DNA from: Atribacterota bacterium | GTDB lineage: Bacteria; Atribacterota; Atribacteria; Atribacterales; Caldatribacteriaceae | Reading direction: 5' to 3' | DNA length: 53,312 nt | NCBI GenBank assembly: GCA_039638595.1 | Contig: JBDIWM010000008.1 | Span: 1 to 53,312 of the forward strand | Part shown: positions 23,185 to 32,041 of the stretch, piece by piece | Layout of the letters: the number at the start of each line of letters is the position of its first letter | Numbering within the stretch: the stretch's first letter is position 1 | Translations under genes and position numbers: made by a program | Notes under the pieces: generated by a model | Databases searched by the model: none | The model's input: only the letters and a program-made list of their open reading frames with translations | Told to the model about the DNA's origin: nothing

Positions 23185-24108
23185 GTGAGGAAATTTTTGC
23201 TTCTGGGATTGATTGTGCTTGTTGGGATGGCTCTGGTGACCTCGCTTGAGGCAGCCCCGAAGAAAGTCGCGGTGCTCACACCGTATCTGGCTTCGGTGAC
23301 CACCAACGAGATGATTCAGGCTTTTGTGGGCTTTGCCAAAGAAAAGGGATGGGACGTGACCGTAATCGACACCAAGGGAGATTTTGGAGCTCTAGCTAAC
23401 CGGTGGGAAGATGTGATTGCTCAGAAGGTAGACGCCATCGTGATGGGAATGGGAGACCCCAACCAGTTCAAAAAGCAAATTGAGATGGCCAACGAAGCTG
23501 GGATTCCGGTTTTTGGTGGCGATGCTGGATACATCGAGGGAATGGTCTGTAATGTAACATCCAATAACTATGTGCTTTCGGCTCAGATTACTTCATATCT
23601 TTTGGATAAGCTAAAGGGCCAGGGAAAGATCGCCAAGCTTTACCACTCAGCTCATCCTGGGGTACAGAAGCGGGAAGTGATTTTTGATGCCATTGTCGAA
23701 AACACTCCAGAAATTGAAGTGGTGGCCGAGCACTGGGTACAGGTTCCTGGACCGATTGAAGATGCCCGAAAAGCGGTGCAAAGCATTCTTCTGGCACACC
23801 CTGATATTAACGCCATCTGGGCTGCCTGGGATGAACCAGCCATTGGGGCATCGCTGGCGATCAAGGAAGCTGGGAAAGAAGGTCAGGTTATTGTGACCGG
23901 AATTGACGGAAATAAGCAAGCTCTAGCAATGATCCGGGATGGTTCACCCATTATCGCTACGGTTAAACAGGATTTTGTGGCCATTGCGCGGATTCTGGTG
24001 GAACAGGTGGAAAAGGTTTTTGCCGGGCAAGAAGTGACGGAACGAATCTTTTATGCCGCGAGTCCTCTGGTGACGAAAGAAAATGTAGAACAGTTTTTGA
24101 ATCAGTAG
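23185..24108 (+). CDS. Sugar ABC transporter substrate-binding protein (second CUT2 system)
   Basis: 307 residues from GTG 23185 behind AAGGAGGCGG. A signal peptide (MRKFLLLGLIVLVGMALV, cleavage near LEA-AP) is followed by the periplasmic-binding-protein type I fold: DAIVMGMGD, EAGIPVFGGDAGY and AWDEPAIGASLA hinge and ligand-pocket regions. It heads an operon with ATPase, permease, a TrpA-like protein and an FGGY kinase. Ligand unknown. Confidence 0.88.
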   Translation: MRKFLLLGLIVLVGMALVTSLEAAPKKVAVLTPYLASVTTNEMIQAFVGFAKEKGWDVTVIDTKGDFGALANRWEDVIAQKVDAIVMGMGDPNQFKKQIEMANEAGIPVFGGDAGYIEGMVCNVTSNNYVLSAQITSYLLDKLKGQGKIAKLYHSAHPGVQKREVIFDAIVENTPEIEVVAEHWVQVPGPIEDARKAVQSILLAHPDINAIWAAWDEPAIGASLAIKEAGKEGQVIVTGIDGNKQALAMIRDGSPIIATVKQDFVAIARILVEQVEKVFAGQEVTERIFYAASPLVTKENVEQFLNQ

Positions 24109-24110
24109 AT

Positions 24111-25613
24111 ATGGTGGAACGGGAAACGGTTCTGGAGATCCGCCATCTGAGTAAGAGCTTCCCGGGGGTTCAGGCCCTCCGGGATGTTTCTTTCGCTCTC
24201 GAGGCAGGGGAAATTGTTGGTTTAGTGGGTGAAAATGGAGCAGGAAAGTCCACTCTGGTGAAAATCCTGGCGGGGATATACCGTCCTGATAGTGGAACAA
24301 TTTGGCTTCGCGGAGTCCCGGTCCATTTTATGCACCCTCAGGATGCCACAGCTCGAGGTCTTTCCTTTGTCCATCAGCAGTTAAATTTGGTTTTTTCTTT
24401 TGACGTGGTGGATAATGTCTTTCTGGGGAGGTGGATGTCCCGCCCCGGTGGGTCGCTTGATAAGAAAGCTATGCGGGATGTCGTGGGAAGACTCTGTCAG
24501 GAATTTGGATTCTCGCTTGACCTCAATACCCCGGTTCGGAAGCTTTCCACCTCGGAACGGTGGATGGTTCAGATTGTTCGAGCGTTTTTGGAAAAGCCCG
24601 TGGTTCTGGTGATGGATGAGCCGACTGCAGCGTTGCCAGAGGAGGAAGTGCAAACCCTTTTCCGAGTGGTGCGGCAAATTGCCGCACAGGGAGTGGCGGT
24701 GCTGTACGTTTCTCACCGCTTGGGAGAGATTTTTTCGCTCTGTCAGCGGGTGGTAGTGCTGCGTAATGGCGAAAAGGTCTGGGATGGTGGACTCTCTGGT
24801 CTTACTCCTCAAGATCTCATTGTTCAAATGGTGGGACCAAAAGAATTTGCTGCACCGTTTTCTCTTCTATCACCGGCAGAAGAAAAAATCCTGGATGTGC
24901 AGTCTCTTTCTGATGGACAGAAGTTGAGGGACATTTCCTTTTCACTTTTTCGAGGGGAAATTTTGGGCGTGTATGGTTTACAAGGGTCGGGGAGGACCGA
25001 ACTTCTGGAAACACTTTTTGGTATCCGCAGGAGAACTGGTGGTGTGGTACTCTTGCGAGGTCAACCTTTTACTCCATCTTCGCCTGAAGAGGCCATCCGG
25101 AAGGGAGTGGCTTTAGTGCCTGAGGACCGAGGGAAAAAGGGACTTATTCTTCAACACTCGCTTTTCGAAAACGTGGCGTTACCTCATCTTGCTTCATACC
25201 GGGGGTTTCTGGGATACTTTCAGGAGCGAAGATTACGACCAATACTGATAAAGGTAGTAGAACGTCTGCATACCCGATATCGATCTCTTGGGGAAAGGGT
25301 GCAGTTTTTAAGCGGAGGGAATCAGCAAAAAGTAGTCTTAGCCAGGTGGTTATTGCGGGATTTTGACCTTTTCCTGCTTGACGAACCCACCGTCGGTGTC
25401 GATGTGGGAGCTCGGCGAGAACTTTACCGGTTCATCCGAGAACTGACCCGGGAAGGGCGAGGGGTTGTGGTGACTTCTTCGGATTTGGAAGAAATTTTTG
25501 AAATCAATCCCCACCGGGTTATGGTTTTGCGAGAGGGAAGGGTGGCTGGAATCCTCTCAGGAAGAGACATCGAACGGCAAACGATTTTGCAACGCTGTTA
25601 CGAGGGAGGATAA
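24111..25613 (+). CDS. Sugar ABC transporter ATPase, two nucleotide-binding domains (second CUT2 system)
   Basis: 500 residues. Domain one: Walker A GENGAGKST and Walker B LVMDEPTAA, with a degenerate signature (LSTSERWMVQ). Domain two: degenerate Walker A GLQGSGRTE, signature LSGGNQQKVVLARW and LLDEPTVGVD. The gene starts two bases after the binding-protein stop, and the permease ATG follows one base after its own stop, so the operon is tightly coupled. Only one domain has a canonical signature, as usual for RbsA-type ATPases. Confidence 0.92.
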   Translation: MVERETVLEIRHLSKSFPGVQALRDVSFALEAGEIVGLVGENGAGKSTLVKILAGIYRPDSGTIWLRGVPVHFMHPQDATARGLSFVHQQLNLVFSFDVVDNVFLGRWMSRPGGSLDKKAMRDVVGRLCQEFGFSLDLNTPVRKLSTSERWMVQIVRAFLEKPVVLVMDEPTAALPEEEVQTLFRVVRQIAAQGVAVLYVSHRLGEIFSLCQRVVVLRNGEKVWDGGLSGLTPQDLIVQMVGPKEFAAPFSLLSPAEEKILDVQSLSDGQKLRDISFSLFRGEILGVYGLQGSGRTELLETLFGIRRRTGGVVLLRGQPFTPSSPEEAIRKGVALVPEDRGKKGLILQHSLFENVALPHLASYRGFLGYFQERRLRPILIKVVERLHTRYRSLGERVQFLSGGNQQKVVLARWLLRDFDLFLLDEPTVGVDVGARRELYRFIRELTREGRGVVVTSSDLEEIFEINPHRVMVLREGRVAGILSGRDIERQTILQRCYEGG

Positions 25614-25614
25614 G

Positions 25615-26544
25615 ATGAAAGACGTTCTCAGGCAGTACGGAACACTCATGTCTTTTTTTGCTTTGCTGGCTTTATTTAGTATTCTGCGGGGAAGTGTCTT
25701 TTTTACTCTGCGGAATTTGATCAACATCACCCAGCAGATTTCCATTCTTATGATGGTAGCCATTGGAGCAACATACATTCTGGCCATCGCGGAGTTTGAT
25801 CTTTCCCTTTCATCTCTGGTTTCGTTCGTGGGGGTGGTGGCCGCTGGTATGATGGCTTCAGGTGTTCATCCCCTCTTGGCTACGGTAACAGCCTTAGGTT
25901 TCTCTATGCTTTTTGGTTTCCTCAATGGAACGCTTGTTGCCACCTTGCGCCTTCCCTCTTTTGTGACCACATTGGCCACCGGAACGCTTCTTGGAGGAAT
26001 CACGTTCTGGTACAGTGGAGGAACCATTATTTTTTCCGGGATTCCCAGAAGTTTTACGGTTCTCGGACAAGAAAGCCTGAAAGGAATACCACTTTCCAGT
26101 ATCTTTATGTTCGTTTTGCTTTTTCTTTCATCATATCTTCTGCTTCGCACCACTTTAGGACAGGCCATCTATGCGGTGGGAGGAAACGAGATTGCCGCCT
26201 GGTACTCGGGTATTCGGGTGTCTCGGGTGAAAATCATCGCTTTTTTTCTGGCAGCTTTTCACAGTGGTTTGGCAGGAATCGTGTTGACGTCTAAGCTCGG
26301 TTCGGCTCATCCTACCGGTGGAGGAGGGTATCTCATGCCTTCCTATGCTGCAGCGTTTCTGGGAACCACACTCTTTCGGGAAGGTGAAGCCAATATCTGG
26401 GGTACCTTTGTCGGAGCGCTCATCATGGGTGTTCTGGCCAATGGCCTCACCATTCTCAACGTTCCCTACTTTCTTCAGGATATATTTACCGGGATGATCC
26501 TCGTAGGGGCACTGATTTTGCGTGCTTCTCGGGAAAGGAGTTAG
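25615..26544 (+). CDS. Sugar ABC transporter permease (second CUT2 system)
   Basis: 309 residues, hydrophobic, RbsC-like. The ATG at 25615 is preceded by GGGAGG within the ATPase end. Family marks: AIGATYILAIAEFDLS (early membrane loop), VGGNEIAAWYSGIRV in the middle and a late conserved loop region. The late loop FLGTTLFREGEANIWGT replaces the GG-L-GG-G sequence seen in the other two permeases. Confidence 0.88.
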   Translation: MKDVLRQYGTLMSFFALLALFSILRGSVFFTLRNLINITQQISILMMVAIGATYILAIAEFDLSLSSLVSFVGVVAAGMMASGVHPLLATVTALGFSMLFGFLNGTLVATLRLPSFVTTLATGTLLGGITFWYSGGTIIFSGIPRSFTVLGQESLKGIPLSSIFMFVLLFLSSYLLLRTTLGQAIYAVGGNEIAAWYSGIRVSRVKIIAFFLAAFHSGLAGIVLTSKLGSAHPTGGGGYLMPSYAAAFLGTTLFREGEANIWGTFVGALIMGVLANGLTILNVPYFLQDIFTGMILVGALILRASRERS

Positions 26545-26546
26545 TT

Positions 26547-27269
26547 GTGCAGGTTATTCCCTATCTTCTGGTTGGATTTCCGGACCAGATTGCTTTTCTC
26601 CACCATTTGTACTCTTTTCTTGAAAATCCGCATTTTCCTTTTGTAGAAGTAGGACTTCCGGCCCAACGTCCCTACCTCGATGGGAAGGTCATTCGCTCGG
26701 CGCAAAAGTGGGTTCGTAAAGCTGGTATGACCTTTAGAAAGGCACTTCAGTTTCTGGAGGATATATCTTGGGGAGGAAGGGTTCGGAAAATGGTCCTCAT
26801 GGGATATCTTCGGGACCTTGAGGAATTTGGATTGGAGGAATTTGAGGTAAAGACTCACGATGCTCGTCTTGGGGGGATGGTTCTCGTGGGCCAGCGTCGA
26901 AAAGTCCTTACTTGCCAATCCCGGCTGACGATTCCCCTGGTACCGGTGGTGACGGTGAAGGACACCGAGAGCACCCTTCGGCCATTTTTCCAGGGGCGTC
27001 CTCCCTTCATCTATTTTCGGGTCAGTAGTGGAAAAACTGGAGAGGGTGGTCTTCTCCCCCTTCCACTTCTTGAGGAATCGCTCAGAAAGTTAAGAAAAGC
27101 ATATCCGGAGATCCCCATCTTTGCCGGATTTGGAGTGCGTGACCGGGAAACAGCACGCTTTCTTCGGGATATTGGTTTTTCTGGGGTAGTGGTAGGAAGT
27201 GTTCTTCTAAGAATAATGATGGAGGACCGCCCTATGGAGGATTTTCTGCGCGAACTGGAGGAATTATAG
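26547..27269 (+). CDS. TrpA-like TIM-barrel protein of unknown role in a sugar operon
   Basis: 240 residues (GTG start behind GGAG) resembling tryptophan synthase alpha: the early PYLLVGFPD, FVEVGLP carrying the Glu49-equivalent, PYLDGKVI carrying the Asp60-equivalent, KMVLMGYLRD, IYFRVSSGKTGEG in the phosphate loop region, and AGFGVRDRET...GVVVGSVLLR at the phosphate site. It is shorter than TrpA (about 265) and has no TrpB or other trp gene nearby. It follows a sugar permease and precedes an FGGY kinase, with one base shared with the latter. TrpA cleaves a phosphorylated triose-bearing substrate; a retro-aldol role on the imported compound is my inference. Confidence 0.75.
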   Translation: MQVIPYLLVGFPDQIAFLHHLYSFLENPHFPFVEVGLPAQRPYLDGKVIRSAQKWVRKAGMTFRKALQFLEDISWGGRVRKMVLMGYLRDLEEFGLEEFEVKTHDARLGGMVLVGQRRKVLTCQSRLTIPLVPVVTVKDTESTLRPFFQGRPPFIYFRVSSGKTGEGGLLPLPLLEESLRKLRKAYPEIPIFAGFGVRDRETARFLRDIGFSGVVVGSVLLRIMMEDRPMEDFLRELEEL

Positions 27270-28687
27270 TGGCACTTTTAACCTTCGATGTGGGAACAAG
27301 TGCGGTGAAGGTCGCTCTTTTTTCTGAAGGGGGAGAATTATTGGACTCTTCTTCTTGTCCCCTTGTCACCCGGGTAGAGGGACGCAGGGTCACTCAGGAC
27401 CCGGAGGTTTGGTGGGAGGGATTCCTTACAGGGGCTCGGAAATGTCTGAGTACTTTTCATGGCGGTGAACTTTTCATCATGGGAACCGGTCAGATGGAAG
27501 ACCTGCTCCTCCTCGATGAAGAAGGAAAACCCTTGCAGGAAGCTTCCCTCTACAGCGATTCGGATATCGGGGATTACGTGTTTCCAGAAGAATTGAGGCG
27601 ATCTCTGGAAGAAAAGATACCCAATCGGCTGGACAACTTTACTCCTCTAGTCAAAGTGATGGCCCTTTCTTCGTCCCCCGTTTTTCAGAGAGTTCGTTTT
27701 CTCATTCTGGGGGCCAAAGATTATGTCAATTTTCGACTTACTGGGAATTCGGTGACTGACCCCACCAATGCTTCCACCACGGGTTTTTTTAACGGTTATG
27801 CATTCCAATGGGTGGAAGAAACTCAAGCTTTCTTTCCCCTGTTACCTACTCTTTCCTCACCCACACAGATTATCGGAAGGGTGCGCAAAGAAGTTTTGCC
27901 GCTTTTGGGTTTGGAAGAAGACCTGGAAGTTTCGGTATTCAATGGAATTGGGGATCTTGGTGCGGTCACCCTGGGAGCAGGGGTGCTTCTTCCTGGGGAG
28001 GGCTATGGGTATCTGGGTACCACTGGCTGGATGGCTTTGCTCAGGGAAGCACCTTCTTCCAGTAAGGACCTTTTTTCGCTGGCTTTCCTGAAGAAAGGAG
28101 AGTGGATGGTCGTGGCACCGCTTCTCAATCTGGGGAATGTATACCAGTGGTCGATGAAAACCTTTTTGCAAAGCGGGGATTACGCGCAAAGCGAAGCGAT
28201 GCTTTCCCAGCACCTTACCACTCCTGTCCAGGTCTGGCCGTATCTCAACGGGGAACGAACTCCTTTTCGTAACGAACGGGTCCGAGCGGTGATGGCACGC
28301 CTGGTAGAGGGTACTACACCAGGGGAACTCCATGCTGCTTGTTTACGGAGCCTTCTGTTTGCCCTGCGTCATGCCTATGAGGCTCTGGGGACGGAAATTC
28401 CAGTGCTACGTCTTACCGGTGGTCTTACCCGGGGAGAAACCTTTGTGCAGGGTTTAAGTGACCTTCTGCGAAAGCCCTGCCAGGTGGTACAGGAGGATGC
28501 CTTTGCACCCCAGCGGGGTCTTTATCGCCTTTTTTGTCTTCATCGAGGAATCAATCCACCCCCCTTTTTGGTCGAACGGGTCTATACGCCCCGGGATCAT
28601 CCTCTCTTAGAGCAGTATTACCGGGAGTACCGAAACTTTGCTGAAAAGCTCCTTCGGGGGGAAGCCGGCGTTCCAACTTATCTTTAA
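27269..28687 (+). CDS. FGGY-family carbohydrate kinase
   Basis: 472 residues from GTG 27269. The first ATP/sugar loop is LLTFDVGTSAVKVALF. TQDPEVWWE follows, typical of xylulokinase-like members, then NASTTGFFN and GAGVLLPGEGYGYLGTTGW. Near residue 390 RLTGGLTRGETFVQGLSDLLRKP is the FGGY signature region. It phosphorylates a sugar or polyol, probably the compound brought in by the preceding transporter. Together with the TrpA-like protein it suggests phosphorylation then cleavage. Confidence 0.9.
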   Translation: MALLTFDVGTSAVKVALFSEGGELLDSSSCPLVTRVEGRRVTQDPEVWWEGFLTGARKCLSTFHGGELFIMGTGQMEDLLLLDEEGKPLQEASLYSDSDIGDYVFPEELRRSLEEKIPNRLDNFTPLVKVMALSSSPVFQRVRFLILGAKDYVNFRLTGNSVTDPTNASTTGFFNGYAFQWVEETQAFFPLLPTLSSPTQIIGRVRKEVLPLLGLEEDLEVSVFNGIGDLGAVTLGAGVLLPGEGYGYLGTTGWMALLREAPSSSKDLFSLAFLKKGEWMVVAPLLNLGNVYQWSMKTFLQSGDYAQSEAMLSQHLTTPVQVWPYLNGERTPFRNERVRAVMARLVEGTTPGELHAACLRSLLFALRHAYEALGTEIPVLRLTGGLTRGETFVQGLSDLLRKPCQVVQEDAFAPQRGLYRLFCLHRGINPPPFLVERVYTPRDHPLLEQYYREYRNFAEKLLRGEAGVPTYL

Positions 28688-28705
28688 TCCCCAGCAGGGA
28701 TTTTT
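28686..28705 (+). terminator. Terminator of the FGGY kinase operon
   Basis: AATCCC, loop CAGCA, GGGATT followed by TTT. The stem overlaps the kinase stop codon. Confidence 0.7.
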
Positions 28706-28779
28706 CAGAACATCCGGCTTGGGAAAGTTACTTTTTAATCGGGTGTAAAACGGCGCTGAGAAAGCTTTAAAAAGGATTT

Positions 28780-29388
28780 CTACTGGATGATTTTCCTCAT
28801 GCGCAGAAAGAGGAGGGTTCTGCCCCGGTAAGAGAATCGTGATTCTCGGATAACCCCATAGCCCAGATGGTGGTAAATGGTAATGGCTTTGTGGTTTTCG
28901 GCGCTCACGTCGAGTTCCACGCACCAGAGTTTTCTTTGGTAGGCTATGGCTTCAATAAAAGAAAGGAGCTGTTTTCCGAAGCTTTTTCCCTGGTAGGTAG
29001 GATAAACTGCGAGGTTGCTGAGGTAATATCCCTGAGGATGAAATGTTCCCGTAACGGTGTTCAAATTTAAGAAAAAGCGAAGGTGTTGGAAAACATGAAT
29101 TCCCGATGATGCGAGGAGGAAAAGTCCGGTTCGAAGCCCCTCTTTTTTCCTTTGCGGCCATTCATATCCTAAAGCCATTCCGGTGATGGTTCCGTCTTTT
29201 TCGGCCAGATAGGTGTGTTCAAAGCTGAAAAGGGTCCCTCGTTTTGGGAATAGACAGGCAAAAATTTTCTGTACCTGCTTTTCTCCACCTAAATCTTCGA
29301 AAAAGGGAGCCGAAAGCAAGAAAAGAGAAGCAGCCTCTTCATATTCAAAGGGATGGGCCTGGCGAATCAGGATATCGGCATTGGGCAT
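28780..29388 (-). CDS. GNAT-family N-acetyltransferase
   Basis: About 203 residues. The acetyl-CoA binding region is LSNLAVYPTYQGKSFGKQLL (about residues 130-150), with a later ELDVSAENHKAITIYHHLGY (about 165-185), both classic GNAT motifs. The start at 29388 is chosen because further upstream the frame runs antiparallel to the end of the glycosidase gene; the ribosome binding site is poor, so the true start may lie slightly upstream. Substrate unknown. Confidence 0.78.
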   Translation of the reverse strand: MPNADILIRQAHPFEYEEAASLFLLSAPFFEDLGGEKQVQKIFACLFPKRGTLFSFEHTYLAEKDGTITGMALGYEWPQRKKEGLRTGLFLLASSGIHVFQHLRFFLNLNTVTGTFHPQGYYLSNLAVYPTYQGKSFGKQLLSFIEAIAYQRKLWCVELDVSAENHKAITIYHHLGYGVIRESRFSYRGRTLLFLRMRKIIQ

Positions 29389-29468
29389 GTAAATAATCGA
29401 AAGAGCCTGGACTTTTTCGCTTACTGGTACTCTTCTTGGGTGAAGGCAAGAAGGGTACCAGATTCTCT

Positions 29469-30809
29469 TTACGATAGTGCTCTCTGGCGAATTACCTCCT
29501 GGTAAAAATAAAAACTCTTTTTGGGAATACGACGGAGCGTTGGGTAATCGACGTAGACCAGACCGAAACGCTTCGCCAACCCTGAGGACCATTCAAAGTT
29601 GTCCATGAGGCTCCATACAAAGTACCCCTTGACTGGAGCGCCTTCGTCTATGGCCCGGTGAAGAGAAAGGAGGTGACTTCGAAGGTACTCGATTCGTTTT
29701 GGGTCCTCAACAGGACCATCCTGGGAAATCGTATCGGGTGAAGCGTACCCATTTTCGGTGATGTAGATCGCCCTGGGGGTATACTCCTGTGTCACTCTCC
29801 TGACGATTTCGTGCATTCCGGCAGGGTATATTTCCCACCCCATGGAACTTTTTTCGGCATCGGGAGGTTCAACCGGCATGGTTTCAAGGACCGGTTCGGT
29901 TCCCCGGGCAATCACGTGGCGGAAATAGTAATTGATACCCAGAAAATCGAGGGGCTGGGAAACCAGCGCTCCTTCTTTAGAATTCAGCTGGGGAAAGGTA
30001 AATCCTTTTTTCTGGTAGAAGGAAAGCATGTCTTCCGGAAATTGTCCCCGAAAAAAGGGGTCGAGGAAGAAGCGATTGAGAAACCCATCATAGCGTTGCG
30101 CTGCTTCCTGGTCCTCTTCTCGTTCCGTGGCTGGCTGAACCGGTGAAAGGTTCAGGGTGATGCCAATGGGTTTTTTGATTCCCTCTTCGCGAAAGGTTTT
30201 CAGTGTATATCCGTGGGAGAGAATGAGGTTTCGGGCCACTTGCAGGGCAACCCCAAAATCCTTTTTCCCGGGGGCTAATCTCCCTTCATAATTGCCTGGG
30301 AATGCTACCACCCAGGGTTCGTTGTGGGTAATCCAGAGGTCCACGTCATCTTTGAAGGTTTGAAAAAGAAGCTTTGCATAGTGGGTAAAGGCATGAATAG
30401 TCGCCTCGTTTTCCCATCCACCTTCCTCCTGAAGTCTCTGGGGAAGGTCCCAGTGATAAAGGGTAACGACGGCCCGGATTCCAGTCTCTTTGAGCGTGTC
30501 AATGAGTCGGCGATAGAAGTCAAGCCCTTTCTGGTTAACCTGACCTTTTCCTTCGGGGAATATCCGAGCCCAGGCAATTGAGAAACGATAGGCATTAACT
30601 CCTAATTCTCTCATGAGGGCTACATCTTCCTCATAGCGGTGATAGTGGTCGCAGGCCACATCACCGGTAGTACCATCAGCGATGTTTCCTGGGGTATGGG
30701 CAAAACGGTCCCAGATATTTTCGCCTTTACCATCTTCGTTCCAGGCACCTTCGATCTGATGCGCGGAAGTGGCGACACCGAAAAGAAAATCTGATGGAAA
30801 ATGAGGCAC
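29469..30809 (-). CDS. Family 1 glycoside hydrolase (beta-glucosidase type)
   Basis: 446 residues, the usual length for GH1. The acid/base Glu is E164 in THNEPW, and the nucleophile is in YITENGYA (about residue 350). FLFGVATSAHQIEG at the start and SLMDNFEWSSG near the end complete the family signature. No signal peptide, so it is cytoplasmic and would act on imported beta-linked disaccharides. GTG start behind GGGAGGAG. It is divergent from the SIS/PfkB operon; a -10 TATAAT is at 30893-30898 on the minus strand. Confidence 0.93.
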   Translation of the reverse strand: MPHFPSDFLFGVATSAHQIEGAWNEDGKGENIWDRFAHTPGNIADGTTGDVACDHYHRYEEDVALMRELGVNAYRFSIAWARIFPEGKGQVNQKGLDFYRRLIDTLKETGIRAVVTLYHWDLPQRLQEEGGWENEATIHAFTHYAKLLFQTFKDDVDLWITHNEPWVVAFPGNYEGRLAPGKKDFGVALQVARNLILSHGYTLKTFREEGIKKPIGITLNLSPVQPATEREEDQEAAQRYDGFLNRFFLDPFFRGQFPEDMLSFYQKKGFTFPQLNSKEGALVSQPLDFLGINYYFRHVIARGTEPVLETMPVEPPDAEKSSMGWEIYPAGMHEIVRRVTQEYTPRAIYITENGYASPDTISQDGPVEDPKRIEYLRSHLLSLHRAIDEGAPVKGYFVWSLMDNFEWSSGLAKRFGLVYVDYPTLRRIPKKSFYFYQEVIRQRALS

Positions 30810-30892
30810 CCATACTCCTCCCTTCGTTCATTTTTAATATGCCTAAAGTGTTATGGCGTGCGTTGATTGCGTATTTTCCTTGATATAGTACA

Positions 30893-30962
30893 ATTATAAC
30901 TGTGCCTGACAGGACCTGTGTAGTGGTTCCTCTTTTGTGCTACCTCGTTTCTATGGTATAAA
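30893..30962. promoter_or_regulatory. Divergent promoter region between GH1 and the SIS/PfkB operon
   Basis: Minus-strand TATAAT (30893-30898) faces the glycosidase. Plus-strand TGGTATAAA (30955-30962) faces the SIS gene, with TTGTGC 16 bp upstream. Between them lies a palindromic run ACAGG-A-CCTGT (30909-30919), which overlaps a second palindrome CCTG-A-CAGG (30905-30913) and could be an operator. Its half-sites recall the ROK-type palindrome at 35440-35457, with a different spacing. Confidence 0.5.
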
Positions 30963-30992
30963 TAGTGTAGAACGGAAAAAGGAGTGAGGCGC

Positions 30993-32039
30993 TTGAATCA
31001 GCTTTATCGAGAGATTGCTGAACAACCCGAAGTGTTTCGCCGCATCGCTGCTTCGTGCATTACCGAGGAGCAATTTTTGGCCTGGCAGAGGCAATTGCCA
31101 GGACGTATCTACTTTGTGGGGATGGGAAGTTCACTCTTTGCAGCGTATCCAGCGTATCTGTACCTCCTCGAGGGTGGTTTTCCGGTGGAATGGATCGATG
31201 CTTCGGAATTCCTCCATTACGGTCTTGGGGGGATTCGTAACCAAGACACGCTTTTTCTCCTCTCGCAGTCGGGCGAATCATACGAAATTTTGAAAATTCT
31301 AGAAAAGCTCTCGGTAAAGCCATACCGTATCGGTGTCACGGCTTCTTTGGAAAGCACCATGGCCAAAAAGTGCGATACCATCATTGATATCTTGAGCGGT
31401 CCGGAAAAGGCGATTACTTCAACCAAAACCCATACCGCGATGCTTTCGGTTTTGAACCTTTGGGCGATGGCTTATCGTGGGGATCGGGAAGGGTTTTTCC
31501 GAGCGAAAGGAGAGCTTGAAAATGTTGCCGATGAAGCAGAACGCCTCATTACCAGTTCTCCAGAGTGGGCCAGGCGCGCTATTTATAACCTGGAACTTTT
31601 GCAGGAATCGGACGCTCGGGTGATTATAGCGCGGGGGTACTCTCTGAGTGCAGCCTGGCATGGATGCCTCTCGTTTTATGAGTGTGCCAAAGAAACGTTT
31701 TTGAGTTTCTCTGGTGGTCAGTTCCGACACGGACCTCTGGAATTAGCGGTGAAAAAAATGCTGGCAGTGCTCCTCATGCCTCCAGGGAGGACAGCCATTC
31801 CCATGCAGGGTCTGGCTGAGTTTTTAGTCCAGAAGGGAGTCAAAGTGTTGAGTATCGGTCAGTGTGCTCTTGCTCCCAGGTATAACCTGGAGGTACTTCC
31901 TTTTTATGCGAACAATGAGTTTTTTGCCCCCCTTCTTTCCATTATCACGATCATGCTCCTTTCATATTACATTGCTGAGGAAAAAGGAATTGAGCCGGGG
32001 ACAGCCTACCTCATCAAGAAAATTACCCTGGAGGAATAG
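30993..32039 (+). CDS. Two-SIS-domain sugar isomerase or deglycase
   Basis: 348 residues from TTG 30993, placed eight bases after AAGGAG; a GTG at 30984 would overlap the ribosome binding site. Two SIS domains like the isomerase half of GlmS and like AgaS and FrlB: FVGMGSSLFAAYPAYL, LLSQSGES (phosphosugar loop), TSTKTHTAML, GGQFRHGPLEL and a C-terminal ILLKKIT-like tail (YLIKKITLE). No glutaminase domain. It is followed by a PfkB kinase two bases later, the gene pair seen for fructoselysine or fructosamine-type catabolism, so a phospho-sugar isomerase or deglycase role is likely. The actual substrate is unknown. Confidence 0.82.
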   Translation: MNQLYREIAEQPEVFRRIAASCITEEQFLAWQRQLPGRIYFVGMGSSLFAAYPAYLYLLEGGFPVEWIDASEFLHYGLGGIRNQDTLFLLSQSGESYEILKILEKLSVKPYRIGVTASLESTMAKKCDTIIDILSGPEKAITSTKTHTAMLSVLNLWAMAYRGDREGFFRAKGELENVADEAERLITSSPEWARRAIYNLELLQESDARVIIARGYSLSAAWHGCLSFYECAKETFLSFSGGQFRHGPLELAVKKMLAVLLMPPGRTAIPMQGLAEFLVQKGVKVLSIGQCALAPRYNLEVLPFYANNEFFAPLLSIITIMLLSYYIAEEKGIEPGTAYLIKKITLEE

Positions 32040-32041
32040 TC

